Shown here in pieces: positions 63,076-64,000 of a stretch of DNA of 64,000 nucleotides (position 1 is its first letter; each line of letters begins with the position of its first letter). The notes under the pieces are model-generated. The model was not told the origin of the DNA. It worked only from the letters and a program-made list of their open reading frames with translations, and did not search any database. Origin of the DNA: Salvelinus alpinus (lineage: Eukaryota > Chordata > Actinopteri > Salmoniformes > Salmonidae); assembly GCF_045679555.1 (NCBI RefSeq), contig NC_092096.1, positions 27,275,864-27,339,863 of the forward strand, given 5' to 3'. The translations under genes and the position numbers were made by a program.

Positions 63076-63256
63076 AGAAATCCTCCACACGTCTACTGTC
63101 ATTGAAAACCTTATTCTAAAGTCCAGTGTTATGAGGTCCAATGAGGAATGCCCAGATGTATGTGGTTTTGTTGATTTGGTAACTGTGGAAATATTAAAGC
63201 ATAAAATTGTTGGTTGTATTTTAGCTTTATTATTAATCCTCCTGACTGATATTATC

Positions 63257-63298
63257 TAACCCTAACCCTAACCCTAACCCTAACCCTAACCCTAACCC
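63257..63298. repeat. Interstitial telomeric repeat (TAACCC)7
   Basis: Seven perfect vertebrate telomere hexamers inside otherwise ordinary sequence. Confidence 0.97.
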
Positions 63299-63496
63299 AG
63301 CCATTTTTTTGGTCTGTTCTTTCTCATCTGGTCTGTGTGGGCATCAAGGGAAGAGCCCCAGATGTCAGTGTTATTCTTCATTCTGATGATTGGTTTAATT
63401 ACTGTCTGCTACACACATACCAACACACGCACGCACATGCACACCTAAAAGTACACCTGCGTGTTCACCAGTGCATGCACACATGCACGTTCTCTC

Positions 63497-63681
<185 letters not shown>

Positions 63682-64000
63682 GCTTCAGGAATCAGACAGC
63701 CGTACACTTACCTTGTATTGCATGAGATTGCTGTCAAAGCTGCTCTCTCAAATACCCCACAGCAACATATAGGTATTTTTCCATCTTTATCTACAATGAG
63801 CCACAGTGGACTAGAAAAATGTCTTCAACACAGTGGTGGAATATGTGAATACTGCAAGTGGCAATACTCCTAGTCTTCAGAGATGTTTGGCTGTATCTTG
63901 GACTGTTCTCTATAATATCCCGTGTCAGTCAGGTTAATGTTACATTGATGTCTGTACAGAGGGTGGTATATACTGTATAATGTATAGAGTGTTGTTTTGG
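63682..64000. other. Intergenic, no gene seen
   Basis: Unique-looking end of window; no coding signal. Confidence 0.5.

Overview
The window looks like teleost nuclear DNA, almost certainly from a salmonid. Evidence: one vertebrate gene with a GT-AG intron (btg1), Tc1/mariner elements whose ends start CAGTTGAAGTCGGAAG (the salmonid IR/DR type from which Sleeping Beauty was derived), several abundant salmonid-type interspersed repeats, tRNA-derived SINEs, and a very high load of (CA)n, (GA)n and minisatellite DNA. Nothing is bacterial or phage-like; there is no CRISPR array and no operon.

Layout. 1-8.4 kb: the btg1 gene on the + strand (TATA box 71-77, exon 1 CDS 387-531, intron 532-4431, exon 2 CDS 4432-4811, long 3'UTR to a poly(A) signal at 8386-8391). 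8.4-24 kb: no gene; a foldback MITE, two SINE-like pieces, three large minisatellites (10.9-13.8, 14.7-16.8, 20.6-22.2 kb) and many microsatellites. 24.0-25.6 kb: a nearly intact Tc1 transposon whose transposase carries one in-frame stop. 27.06-29.22 kb: a decayed Sleeping Beauty-type element split by a solo LTR. 34.8-35.8 kb: a 48-bp minisatellite. 36.5-38.5 kb: an intron-containing IS630/Tc1-superfamily element with a deleted catalytic core. 38.97-44.62 kb: another Sleeping Beauty-type element holding three separate nested insertions (LINE, TTAA-flanked element, solo LTR). 47.8-52.6 kb: LINE fragment interrupted by a third Sleeping Beauty-type element, itself interrupted by a modular repeat. 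53.3-56.9 kb: a 3.6-kb minisatellite, abutting a LINE fragment (56.9-57.9 kb). 58-64 kb: foldback elements, a nested repeat containing a LINE endonuclease ORF, a LINE 3' end, an interstitial telomeric repeat and a long (CA)n.

The only host gene I can support is btg1, an antiproliferative adaptor of the BTG/TOB family. The remaining ~55 kb reads as an intergenic transposon and satellite graveyard. Its interest lies in nested insertions whose pre-insertion sites can be read from sibling copies within the same window, in a mobile repeat with a variable number of ~410-bp modules, in a minisatellite with a 12-unit higher-order repeat, and in a chance in-frame fusion of a Tc1 DNA-binding domain to LINE sequence. 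I found no convincing new multi-gene biological system.
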